Under the pieces are notes generated by a model. That model had not been told where the DNA came from, searched no databases, and was given only the letters and a program-made list of their open reading frames with translations. Shown in pieces: positions 15,481 to 23,454 of a DNA stretch of 64,000 nt. Each line of letters begins with the position of its first letter. Within the stretch, counting starts at the first letter, position 1. This DNA is from Lewinellaceae bacterium (GTDB lineage Bacteria > Bacteroidota > Bacteroidia > Chitinophagales > Saprospiraceae). A program made the position numbers and the translations under genes. The stretch is taken from contig JACJYC010000011.1 of NCBI GenBank assembly GCA_020636325.1, forward strand, positions 62,001-126,000. Direction: 5' to 3'.

Positions 15481-16521
15481 TCAGTTCGGCATATTTTGCA
15501 ATTTTTTAAAATTCAATATTTTAATGCTATGCTCTGTGGTATCAATCAACTGTTCGTCTTTAAAATCGGAGAGGGTCCGGATGACGGTTTCCTTGGCGGT
15601 TCCGGTCAGCGAAGCCAGGTCCTCCCGCAATAAATGGATTTCTTCTTCTTTTCCGTTCGAAAGCTGGACCAGGGTATTGGCAACCCTTTTCCGCACCGAA
15701 TCGTAGGCCAGGTTGATCAGCAGTTCTTCCTGATTGGCCACCAGGTTGGTCAGGAGGTGAACGAACATCACGGCCACGTCCTTATTGTTGTACACCAATG
15801 CTGAAAATTCTTCCCTGGGTACCATGGCAATTTCACACTCATCAACCGCCATAGCCGATTCGATGTACGGGGTGTCGTTCAGGATGCAGAGATAGCCCAT
15901 GAATTCCCCCTTCCCGACGATCCTGGTAATGAACTCCTTACCCCGGTCATTGGTCTTGAACAATTTGACCTTGCCGCTTTGAATGAAATATAACCAGCGG
16001 GGGTAATCGCCTTCCATGAAGATGGGATCCCGTTTCCGGAAGCGCCGCAGCTCCCGGTTGCCGGCCAGGTTCTGGATGGCCTTCATGGCCAGCGACTTGT
16101 TAACGAATGCCGGGGAAGCGCCGGGATCCGGTTGCGCCTTCAGGTTAAGCCGCTCGCTCTTCTTGAGGCGCGCTTCGATGGTGGCCAGCAATTGAATGTG
16201 ATCGAACGGTTTGGGGATATAATCATCCGCGCCAAGGGTCATCCCTTTCCTGAAATCTTCTTTATCAGCTTTGGCGGTCAGGAATATAAACGGGATATCG
16301 GCAGTTGCGGGCGTACGGCTCAGGATATGCAGTACGCCGTAACCGTCCAACTCCGGCATCATGACGTCGCACAAAATAAGATCTGGCAATTCTTTGAGGG
16401 CGGTCTCCACGCCGGTCTTGCCGTTCTCGGCGGAAACAACCTGATAATTGGCCAGCATGAGGATCTCTTCAAGGTTTTCTCGCACGGCTTGATGATCCTC
16501 AATGACGAGGATTTTTTTCAT
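15481..16521 (-). CDS. Receiver-Crp/Fnr fusion transcription regulator
   Basis: The 346-residue protein joins a receiver domain (1-120; Asp52 in LILCDVMMPELDG, Lys in IPKPF) to a Crp-type sensor domain (about 150-265) and a winged HTH (about 280-345). The phosphate-binding cassette reads GKGEFMGYLCILNDTPYIES, lacking the Arg-Ser pair that holds cAMP, and there is no Cys cluster as in Fnr, so control is probably by phosphorylation. The recognition helix TAKETVIR keeps the Glu (311) and Arg (315) that read the TGA half site in Crp and Fnr. It is the best candidate to bind the TGAY-N4-RTCA dyads, one of which (16631) lies 110 bp upstream of its own start. Confidence 0.9.
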   Translation of the reverse strand: MKKILVIEDHQAVRENLEEILMLANYQVVSAENGKTGVETALKELPDLILCDVMMPELDGYGVLHILSRTPATADIPFIFLTAKADKEDFRKGMTLGADDYIPKPFDHIQLLATIEARLKKSERLNLKAQPDPGASPAFVNKSLAMKAIQNLAGNRELRRFRKRDPIFMEGDYPRWLYFIQSGKVKLFKTNDRGKEFITRIVGKGEFMGYLCILNDTPYIESAMAVDECEIAMVPREEFSALVYNNKDVAVMFVHLLTNLVANQEELLINLAYDSVRKRVANTLVQLSNGKEEEIHLLREDLASLTGTAKETVIRTLSDFKDEQLIDTTEHSIKILNFKKLQNMPN

Positions 16522-16819
16522 GGTTTTGCAATTGGTTAGTAATGACGACCTCTCTTTAGCAATACTTTTTCCCACGTTCAATTTACTGGTCCTTGCTGCC
16601 GAAACCGTTGACCAACCTCCTCATGCCGGATGATTTTTGTCATTGCTGTTAATTGGTTCCGCCGCCCGCAATAGCTTCAGCCTCCGGACGACAAAGTCGC
16701 CTGCGGCAGACGGCGTCAGCGAAGGAGGGGATTGGGCCGATTTTGGGCGTCCGTCTGTTGGTCACGTTAATCGGAACATTCGTTTCAATCGGAACATTCG
16801 ATCCAATTCAATCATTGGA
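16522..16819. other. Gap with a dyad and AATCGGAACATTCG words
   Basis: The 298 bp between the regulator start and the MgtA-type ATPase stop hold the dyad at 16631, a GTCAGCGAAGGAGG word seen in other arrays, and degenerate AATCGGAACATTCG repeats near 16770-16815. No gene is supported. Confidence 0.6.
16631..16642. promoter_or_regulatory. Crp/Fnr-type dyad TGATTTTTGTCA
   Basis: TGAT-N4-GTCA, 110 bp upstream of the receiver-Crp start at 16521, suggesting autoregulation. The minus strand has no clear TAnnTTTG box at the 29.5-bp offset. Confidence 0.5.
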
Positions 16820-19378
16820 TCAATGGTTAAATTTTGCAAAAAATACCCGCTTAGTCGTTTCAGCCATTATGCCGTAGAGCAGTGCAACCCCGATCATGCC
16901 GGCCAGCAAGGTTGCGGGCAAGGCTTCAAAACCCAGGAAACGGCCGATGGATAAAAACGGCAAGGCCGCCGCCGTCATGGCAACCAGCAACCCCGCCCAG
17001 ACCAAAAAACCGGCCGGGCGACTTTTCCAGACCGGGTGAACCGTTCGGATGATGAACAAAATGATGATCTCCGTCAGGACCGATTCCAGGAACCAGCCGC
17101 TCTGGAACCGGCCTTCATCAACATGGAAGACCAGCAGCAGCAAACCGAAGGTCAGGTAATCGAACAGGGAACTTTGCAAACCGAAAACGGTCATGAACCG
17201 GCGGATCAGCTTTAGATCCCACCGTTTGGGGCTTCGCAACTGGTCTTCGTCCACCCGGTCGGCCGCTATGCCCAGGGCCGGAATATCCGAAAAGAAATTG
17301 AGCAGCAGGATCTGTTGCGGCAACAGGGGAAGCCAGCGGAGGAACAGGGAAATGCCCGCCAGACTGAACATATTGCCGAAATTGGCGCTGGTGGTGACAA
17401 AAATATACTTTAGGGTATTCAGATAGGTTTTCCGGCCTTCCAGGATGCCCGACGCCAGCACATTGAGGTCCTTTTCCAGCAGGATCATGTCGGAAGCTTC
17501 TTTGGCGACATCCGCGGCGCTGTCGACAGAAATGCCGACATCGGCCTGGCGAAGGGCGGTTGCGTCATTGATGCCGTCGCCCAGGTAGCCCACCACATGA
17601 CCCGCACGCTGAAGCGCCCGGATGATGCGGTCTTTCTGGTTGGGTTCGATCTCCGCAAAAAGGTCGGACCGCAGGGCTACCTCGGGAAGGGCTTCATCGC
17701 TGATATGCCGCAACTCAGCTCCCGTTACCAGGGAGGGTTTTCGAATGCCCAGGGTCAGGGCGAGGTGGCGCGCCACCAGGTGATTGTCGCCGGTGATGAT
17801 CTTCAGCCCGATCCCGAGGTCCTTCAGGAGCCGGATGGTTTCCGGGATATCCGGCTTGGGCGGATCATACAGGAAGATGAACCCCAGGAAGGTCATCCCG
17901 CGTTCATCGGTCTTGTCGATCACCGGATCGCCCGTCACATCCTTCCAGGCTACCGCGATGGTCCGGAAACCTTCGGCAGAGTGGATCTTGAAATTTTGCA
18001 TGATCAGGTGGCGAACCTGGGCCAGCGGAAAAACATGCCCTTCCTCGTCCTCGGCAGCATGGCAAACTTCCAGTACGTTCAGGAGGGCGCCTTTGGTGAT
18101 CATGATATGCCTGCCGTCCTTTTCCACAACCACCGAAAGGCGTTTCCGGATAAAGTCGTAAGGCACTTCGTCCAGTTTGAGGTAATCGTTGAGCTCCATG
18201 CCCTCCATGCTCCGGAGCGCGTCGTCCAGCGGATTGTAAAACCCGGTTTCAAAAAAGGCGTTCAACCAGGCGAAAAGGCGGGTTTTACCGGAAGGGAGGT
18301 TGTTCAGGCCGTTGGCGGCAAACACCTTGACCTCTCCGGTTGTGAGGGTGCCGGTCTTGTCGGAACAGAGAATATTGACGGCGCCCAGATTTTGGATCGC
18401 GGACAGCTTTTTGACGATCACCTGCTTTTTGGCCATCCGCTCGGCGCCGGCCGACAACGTAGCCACCAGGATGATGGGCAGCAACTCGGGAGCGATGCCG
18501 ACGGCCAGGGCTAGTGAGAACAGAATGCTCCCCGTCACCGGTTTGTGCAGGAAAAGGTTGAAGATCAGGATGCCCGCTGCCAACAGGAAGGTGAGCCGGA
18601 TCAGGAAATAGCCCAGTTGGTCGATGCCGCGTTCAAATGCGGTGGCTTCAGGTTTCTGCCCGAGTTTTGCGCTGATCCGGCCCAGTTCGGTGTCCGCTCC
18701 GGTCCGGACAACCAGGGCTTCGGCCTCGCCGTTCACGACATTGGACCCCTGGAAAACGACATTGGTCCGTTGCTGGACGGGGGCGTCCGCAGAAGTTACG
18801 CCGCAATGTTTTTCCACCGGAAAGGATTCCCCGGTGAGCGCCGCTTCGTTCATGTGCAGGTCCCTGCAGGTCAGCAATACGCCGTCTCCGGGCGGGAGGT
18901 CTCCGGCTGCCAGACGGATCACATCCCCCGGGACGATCTCTTCGGATAAAACAGAAATCCATTTCCCCGCCCGGCAAACCAACGCGCGGGAATGCACCAG
19001 TTGTTGCAATTTACGGACGGCCTTGTCCGCCTTGTAGGACTGCCAGAAACCCAGCGTCCCCGACAGCAACAGAATGGATAAGATAATGATCGAATTGGAC
19101 AGGTCGCCCAGCGACGCCGACAACCCTACGGCAAAAACCAGCAACAGGATCAGCGGGTTCCTGAATTGGGACAAGAAAAGGACAAGCGCGCGCCACCAAT
19201 TCGGGCGGCGGCGCTTCCAGTTCAGGCGGCGCTGCAGCCGCTCCCTGGCCGTCATCGCATCCAGCCCCTCCTTCCCCGATTCCAATTGATCAAACAGGCT
19301 ATCCTGATCGTATTGCCAGAATCCGGATAGCAATTTCCCCGGATCCGTTTTTCCTGATATGGTCTGATCCTTTCCCAT
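16820..19378 (-). CDS. mgtA: Magnesium-type P-type ATPase (MgtA-like)
   Basis: The 852-residue pump has an N-terminal soluble segment, the actuator motif ALTGES, membrane segment 4 with GIAPELLPIILVATLSAGA, the loop DKTGTLTTGEV with Asp340, a GDGINDATALRQADVG hinge and a C-terminal domain with ILLLNFFSDIPALGIAAD and FLESVLTEIIILFIIRT. These match MgtA/MgtB, which import magnesium down its gradient at ATP cost. ATG at 19378 is preferred; a TTG lies nine bases upstream. The promoter at 19490-19532 has the same dyad-to-box geometry as the small RNA promoter. Confidence 0.9.
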   Translation of the reverse strand: MGKDQTISGKTDPGKLLSGFWQYDQDSLFDQLESGKEGLDAMTARERLQRRLNWKRRRPNWWRALVLFLSQFRNPLILLLVFAVGLSASLGDLSNSIIILSILLLSGTLGFWQSYKADKAVRKLQQLVHSRALVCRAGKWISVLSEEIVPGDVIRLAAGDLPPGDGVLLTCRDLHMNEAALTGESFPVEKHCGVTSADAPVQQRTNVVFQGSNVVNGEAEALVVRTGADTELGRISAKLGQKPEATAFERGIDQLGYFLIRLTFLLAAGILIFNLFLHKPVTGSILFSLALAVGIAPELLPIILVATLSAGAERMAKKQVIVKKLSAIQNLGAVNILCSDKTGTLTTGEVKVFAANGLNNLPSGKTRLFAWLNAFFETGFYNPLDDALRSMEGMELNDYLKLDEVPYDFIRKRLSVVVEKDGRHIMITKGALLNVLEVCHAAEDEEGHVFPLAQVRHLIMQNFKIHSAEGFRTIAVAWKDVTGDPVIDKTDERGMTFLGFIFLYDPPKPDIPETIRLLKDLGIGLKIITGDNHLVARHLALTLGIRKPSLVTGAELRHISDEALPEVALRSDLFAEIEPNQKDRIIRALQRAGHVVGYLGDGINDATALRQADVGISVDSAADVAKEASDMILLEKDLNVLASGILEGRKTYLNTLKYIFVTTSANFGNMFSLAGISLFLRWLPLLPQQILLLNFFSDIPALGIAADRVDEDQLRSPKRWDLKLIRRFMTVFGLQSSLFDYLTFGLLLLVFHVDEGRFQSGWFLESVLTEIIILFIIRTVHPVWKSRPAGFLVWAGLLVAMTAAALPFLSIGRFLGFEALPATLLAGMIGVALLYGIMAETTKRVFFAKFNH

Positions 19379-19489
19379 TCCCTTCAAAAGGTAAGTTCAA
19401 TCATCGGCAACCGCCTGGGATTGGGGATGAAAGACTGTATCGATCTCATTTTCAAATGAATTCAATTAATTTATATATAAATACATCTG

Positions 19490-19532
19490 CAAAGATCCCC
19501 CTCCCGGAGCAGAAAAAAAATGACCCGGATCA
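19490..19532 (-). promoter_or_regulatory. Activator-type promoter of the MgtA-like ATPase
   Basis: The dyad TGACCCGGATCA (19521-19532) lies between divergent genes. On the minus strand GATCTTTG (19497-19490) begins exactly 29.5 bp from the dyad centre and matches TAnnTTTG at five of six fixed bases. The dyad is also 53 bp from the dehydrogenase start on the other strand, for which no box was found. Confidence 0.6.
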
Positions 19533-19585
19533 TACCCCGGGCTGATTGAGGTTTCCGGAAACCGGGCAAACTGAAAAGGGGGTGC

Positions 19586-21061
19586 ATGCGTTTTATTTAT
19601 ATGGAACTCAAGGAAAAACAACTCCTTCGCCGGCAGGCTTATATCAACGGCGAATGGACAAACGCTTCAAATCAGAAAACCTATCCTGTTAAAAATCCTT
19701 TCGACCGATCCGTTTTGACCGAAGTCCCGGACATGGCGGCTTCAGACGCCCGAAAGGCCGTTGAAGCCGCGCACAACGCCTTTGCAGTCTGGAAGAAAAA
19801 GCCGGCCAGAGAACGCGCTGAGTTGCTGCGAAAGTGGTTCTTGCTGATGACCGAGCATGAACAGGATCTGGCGCAGATACTGACCCTGGAACAAGGGAAA
19901 CCGCTGGATGAAGCCCTGGGTGAAATCCGTTACGGCGCCTCCTATATCCAATGGTTTGCCGGGGAAGCCATGCGCAACTACGGCGATGTGATCCAGGGTT
20001 CGGGGCCCGACAAGCGCATTCTGGTCATCAAGCAGCCTGTCGGCGTAGTGGGGATCATCACCCCCTGGAATTTCCCCAATGCCATGATCTCCAGAAAATT
20101 GGGCGCAGCACTGGCAGCGGGCTGTACGGTGGTCATCAAGCCCGCTGAAGCTACCCCCCTTTCGGCATTGGCCATGGTCTGGCTGGCGGAACTGGCGGGC
20201 TTCCCGCCGGGTGTGGTCAACGTCATCACCACCTCCCTGCCCGGTCCTGTGGGCAAGGAACTGACGACCAACGAACTGGTCCGTAAGCTCTCTTTTACCG
20301 GTTCCACGCAGGTTGGGAAACAACTGATGGAGCAATGCGCCGCCTCGCTCAAAAAAGTATCCCTTGAGCTGGGCGGGAATGCCCCCTTTATCGTATTTGA
20401 AGACGCTGACCTGGATGCCGCAGTCAAGGGGGTGATCGTTTCCAAGTTCAGGAACGCGGGTCAGACCTGCGTTTGCGCCAACCGGGTATTTGTCCAGGAT
20501 ACCGTTTACGACCTGTTTACGGATAAACTTCGCAAGGCTGTTCGCAACCTGAAAGTCGGCAACGGCCTGGAAGCCGATGTTGCCATAGGCCCGCTCATCA
20601 ACGATAAAGCGCTGGAAAAGGTGGAACGCCTGGTCGGCGACGCGGTGAAAGAGGGGGCCGGATTGCTGGAAGGCGGCAAACGGCATGCCCTGGGCGGCTG
20701 TTTTTATGAACCGACCATCCTGACCCGCGTCAGGCACACAATGGAGATCTGCCATCAGGAAATCTTCGGTCCGGTAGCGCCTATCCTCGCTTTCAGCTCC
20801 GAATCCGAGGTCATTACCATGGCAAATGATACACCGTATGGACTGGCTGCTTATTTTTACAGCCGGGATTACGCCCGGATATGGCGGATCTCGGAAGCGC
20901 TTGAGTTCGGCATGGTGGGCATTAACACCGGCATGATCTCAACGCCCGTCGCACCGTTCGGCGGCATCAAGGAAAGCGGCTTCGGCCGGGAAGGTTCCAA
21001 ATACGGCATGGATGATTATCTGGAGATCAAGTATTTGAATATTGGGGGGGTGGAGGCTTGA
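19586..21061 (+). CDS. gabD: NAD(P)-dependent succinate-semialdehyde dehydrogenase
   Basis: The 491 residues follow the aldehyde dehydrogenase fold: PWNFPNAMISRKLGAALAAG for cofactor binding, SFTGSTQVGK, the general-base Glu in SLELGGNAPF and the catalytic Cys in NAGQTCVCANR (Cys295, with Cys297 two residues on), then EIFGPVAPIL and PFGGIKESGFGREGSKYG. The VCANR context is typical of GabD, which oxidises succinate semialdehyde to succinate. A second ATG at 19601 (MELKEKQLL) may be the true start. The divergent MgtA-like gene shares the intergenic dyad at 19521. Confidence 0.88.
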   Translation: MRFIYMELKEKQLLRRQAYINGEWTNASNQKTYPVKNPFDRSVLTEVPDMAASDARKAVEAAHNAFAVWKKKPARERAELLRKWFLLMTEHEQDLAQILTLEQGKPLDEALGEIRYGASYIQWFAGEAMRNYGDVIQGSGPDKRILVIKQPVGVVGIITPWNFPNAMISRKLGAALAAGCTVVIKPAEATPLSALAMVWLAELAGFPPGVVNVITTSLPGPVGKELTTNELVRKLSFTGSTQVGKQLMEQCAASLKKVSLELGGNAPFIVFEDADLDAAVKGVIVSKFRNAGQTCVCANRVFVQDTVYDLFTDKLRKAVRNLKVGNGLEADVAIGPLINDKALEKVERLVGDAVKEGAGLLEGGKRHALGGCFYEPTILTRVRHTMEICHQEIFGPVAPILAFSSESEVITMANDTPYGLAAYFYSRDYARIWRISEALEFGMVGINTGMISTPVAPFGGIKESGFGREGSKYGMDDYLEIKYLNIGGVEA

Positions 21062-21405
21062 GGCTGGATACTAGATACTAGATACTGGATACTAGATACT
21101 GGATACTGGAGGCTGGATGCTGCCAACTGAAAGACTGCCAACTGAAAGACTGGCATGCTGCCCGCCGTCGCCTTGGGGCTATGGCGGACGGGGGAGGCTT
21201 GAGGCTGGAGGCTGGATACTAGATACTGGAGGCTGGATACTGGATGCTGCCAACTGAAAGACTGCCAACTGAAAGACTGGCATGCTGCCCGCCGTCGCCT
21301 TAGGGCTATGGCGGACGGGGGAGGCTGCCACGCTGAGGCGTGGTGGATACTGGAGACTGGAGACTGGATACTGGAGACTGGAGACTGGTTGCCGGCAGCA
21401 TTATT
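21062..21405. repeat. Array of CTGGATACTGGA words with duplicated block
   Basis: Words such as CTGGATACTAGATA and GGAGGCTGGATACT are repeated many times. A block of about 120 bp (GCTGCCAACTGAAAGACTGCC... with a GCCCGCCGTCGCCTTRGGG hairpin word) is duplicated near 21118 and 21245. The palindromic word CCACGCTGAGGCGTGG (near 21328) also occurs at 2819. Together with copy C this fills the 523-bp gap 21062-21584. Confidence 0.85.
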
Positions 21406-21407
21406 CG

Positions 21408-21517
21408 AGAGACGGCTCAGCATTTTGTGTCAATCGGATTTTTAACACGCGCAGCGTAATGAAAATCAAAATTTTGCGTCTTTTCGTCTTTGCGCGAGAA
21501 CACTATTTTGCACAGCC
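21408..21517 (+). repeat. Dispersed ~105-bp hairpin element, copy C
   Basis: GAGACGGCTCAGCATTTTGTG, then a hairpin with inner arms CACGC / GCGTA around GCA and outer arms GATTTTTA / TGAAAATC, then TTTTGCGTCTTTTCGTC and a CACTATTTTGCACAGCC end. It lies 68 bp upstream of the Dabb lipoprotein gene. Confidence 0.85.
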
Positions 21518-21584
21518 TCGCCGGAATCGGGAATTTGCGACGTAAAATTTTACGCCGCTGCTTACGACTTAAAATTTACCACTT

Positions 21585-22076
21585 ATGACGATAAAAAAAT
21601 ACCTTTTGCTGCTGTTAACGATCGGATTGCTGGCGTCCTGCGACAAGGGTTATGACAACCGGAAACTGGAGGCCCTTCAGGCGGAGTTGGCTTCCGCGAA
21701 ATCGGATCTCGACCAGATGCGGACTGATTTTGATTTCATCAAGTCGGCCCGGAAAAAGGCGGGACTGAGCGGGCTGGTCCATCAGGTTTTCTTCAAGCTG
21801 AAGCCGGGTATTTCAGCGGAAGACAAAGCCGCTTTTATCGCCGAACTCAAAGGGCTGAGCGCTATCGAACTGGCGCATAACCTGACGGTCGGCGAATTTG
21901 AAGACCTGAAAGACCCGCGAGCCCTCGCAGGGTACGGCGTCTCTCTTTTAATGTCCTTCGACAGCCAGGCGGATTACGAGGCTTATCAAAGCCATGAGAT
22001 CCACCTGAAGTCCAAGGAAAACACGGCCAAATACCTGGGCGGCCCGCCGACGTCCTACGATTTTATGGCCAAATAA
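21585..22076 (+). CDS. Lipoprotein with a Dabb (stress-responsive A/B barrel) domain
   Basis: The 163 residues begin with a lipoprotein signal (MTIKKYLLLLLTIGLLASC, Cys19), then a short coiled coil (KLEALQAELASAKSDLDQM) and a Dabb domain (about 58-160) with LVHQVFFKLKPGISAEDKAAF, LTVGEFEDLKDPRAL and SFDSQADYEAYQSHEIH. Dabb domains dimerise and some are enzymes; a membrane-tethered one is unusual. The tryptophan dioxygenase gene follows after 8 bp, so they are co-transcribed. Confidence 0.82.
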   Translation: MTIKKYLLLLLTIGLLASCDKGYDNRKLEALQAELASAKSDLDQMRTDFDFIKSARKKAGLSGLVHQVFFKLKPGISAEDKAAFIAELKGLSAIELAHNLTVGEFEDLKDPRALAGYGVSLLMSFDSQADYEAYQSHEIHLKSKENTAKYLGGPPTSYDFMAK

Positions 22077-22084
22077 GCCGATCC

Positions 22085-23218
22085 ATGGAAGAAGTCAAGA
22101 AATACAGCACGGTACACTACAAGAACTACCTCGGCCTGGATAAGATCCTGGGGGCCCAGCATCCGCGCAGCGCCGAACTGGGCGAAAAAACAGCGCACGA
22201 CGAAATGCTGTTCATCATCGTCCACCAGAGTTACGAACTTTGGTTCAAGCAGATCGTCCACGAACTGGAATCCGTCATTACCATGTTCAACCGGGATGAA
22301 GTGGACGAAAAGAACATCGGCATCTCGGTAGCCAGGCTCAACCGGGTCATCGAGATCTTCAAATTGCTGGTGGAACATATCCGGATCATGGAGACCATGA
22401 CCCCGCTCGACTTTCTGGATTTCCGCAATTACCTCTTTCCGGCTTCCGGGTTCCAGAGTTTTCAGTTCAGAAAGATCGAAAACCTGCTGGGATTGCTGGA
22501 GAAAGAGCGCATGACCTACGGCGGCCACCATTACGCCGCTTTTTTTTCGGAGGAGGAACAGCGGCAACTCCGGGAGATCGAAGCTGCGGGAACCCTCTTC
22601 GACGTGGTGGAGGACTGGCTGGAACGAACGCCCTTTTTGCGGCTCGGCAATTTCAAATTCCTGGAACATTACCGGAAGTCGGTAGAACGCATGGTGGCCA
22701 AAGAAGCCGAAGCCATCCAGGCATCCGATTACCTGAGCGACCGGGAAAAGGCCATGCGCCTCCGCATGATGGGCAATACGGACACCTGGTTCGAATCCAT
22801 CCTCGATCCGGAAGTCCACCGGCAATTGGTGGCGGAAGGCCGACAGCGGCTAAGCTACGAAGCCACCCTGGCCGCCCTGATGATCAACCTGTACAACGAA
22901 GAACCCCTGCTCCAACTCCCCTATCGCTTCCTGATCTGCATTGTGGACATCGACGAGCTCCTGACCACCTGGCGGTACCGCCATTCCCAGATGGTGCTGC
23001 GCATGCTGGGGCGGAAAACGGGTACCGGCGGGTCCTCCGGCCACGATTACCTGCATGCCACAGCCGTGAAACACCATATTTTTACCGACCTGCACAACAT
23101 CTCCACCCTGCTCATCCCGCGGTCTGAATTGCCCGAACTGCCGGAGGAGGTAAAAAAGGAATTGGGCTTTTATTTTTCTTCAAGGCAGGACAGCCCCGGA
23201 GGAGCCTTCAAAAATTAA
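22085..23218 (+). CDS. kynA: Tryptophan 2,3-dioxygenase
   Basis: The 377-residue protein has FIIVHQSYELWFKQIVHELE (about 48-67), the LDFLDFRNYLFPASGFQSFQFR substrate region, RYRHSQMVLRMLG with the expected haem-ligand His300, and GTGGSSGHDYLHATAV. It opens the indole ring of L-tryptophan to N-formylkynurenine, the first step of the kynurenine route. It has additional length between the two halves, as in other Bacteroidota forms. No other kynurenine-pathway gene is in the window. It is the second gene of an operon with the Dabb lipoprotein. Confidence 0.93.
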   Translation: MEEVKKYSTVHYKNYLGLDKILGAQHPRSAELGEKTAHDEMLFIIVHQSYELWFKQIVHELESVITMFNRDEVDEKNIGISVARLNRVIEIFKLLVEHIRIMETMTPLDFLDFRNYLFPASGFQSFQFRKIENLLGLLEKERMTYGGHHYAAFFSEEEQRQLREIEAAGTLFDVVEDWLERTPFLRLGNFKFLEHYRKSVERMVAKEAEAIQASDYLSDREKAMRLRMMGNTDTWFESILDPEVHRQLVAEGRQRLSYEATLAALMINLYNEEPLLQLPYRFLICIVDIDELLTTWRYRHSQMVLRMLGRKTGTGGSSGHDYLHATAVKHHIFTDLHNISTLLIPRSELPELPEEVKKELGFYFSSRQDSPGGAFKN

Positions 23219-23320
23219 CAGAAGGCATTCAAATTTTTTGAAACGGCCTTTCCAGGCGGAAACAGGTTGGAAAAAGCGCAAAATTGGTTATTATTACCCT
23301 ATAATTTCCATCAGCCTGCG

Positions 23321-23395
23321 GGGTAAAATGAGCAGAGCGGGTGACCGGGGAGCGGGAGAGGGATGCAAAACAAGGCATTCTCCCGCTCGCTCCAT
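23321..23395. repeat. G-rich hairpin element, copy 1
   Basis: A TAAAATGAGCAGAGCGGG leader is followed by a hairpin with 10-bp arms GAGCGGGAGA / TCTCCCGCTC whose loop contains AAGGCAT. The same leader and loop words occur at 28271-28412 with different but also complementary arms. It lies upstream of the GH95 gene. Confidence 0.65.
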
Positions 23396-23454
23396 CCCTC
23401 CCTCTTTCCCCTGAATGGGAAAATGTCGATTATCTGTAAACACACCAATTCCTC

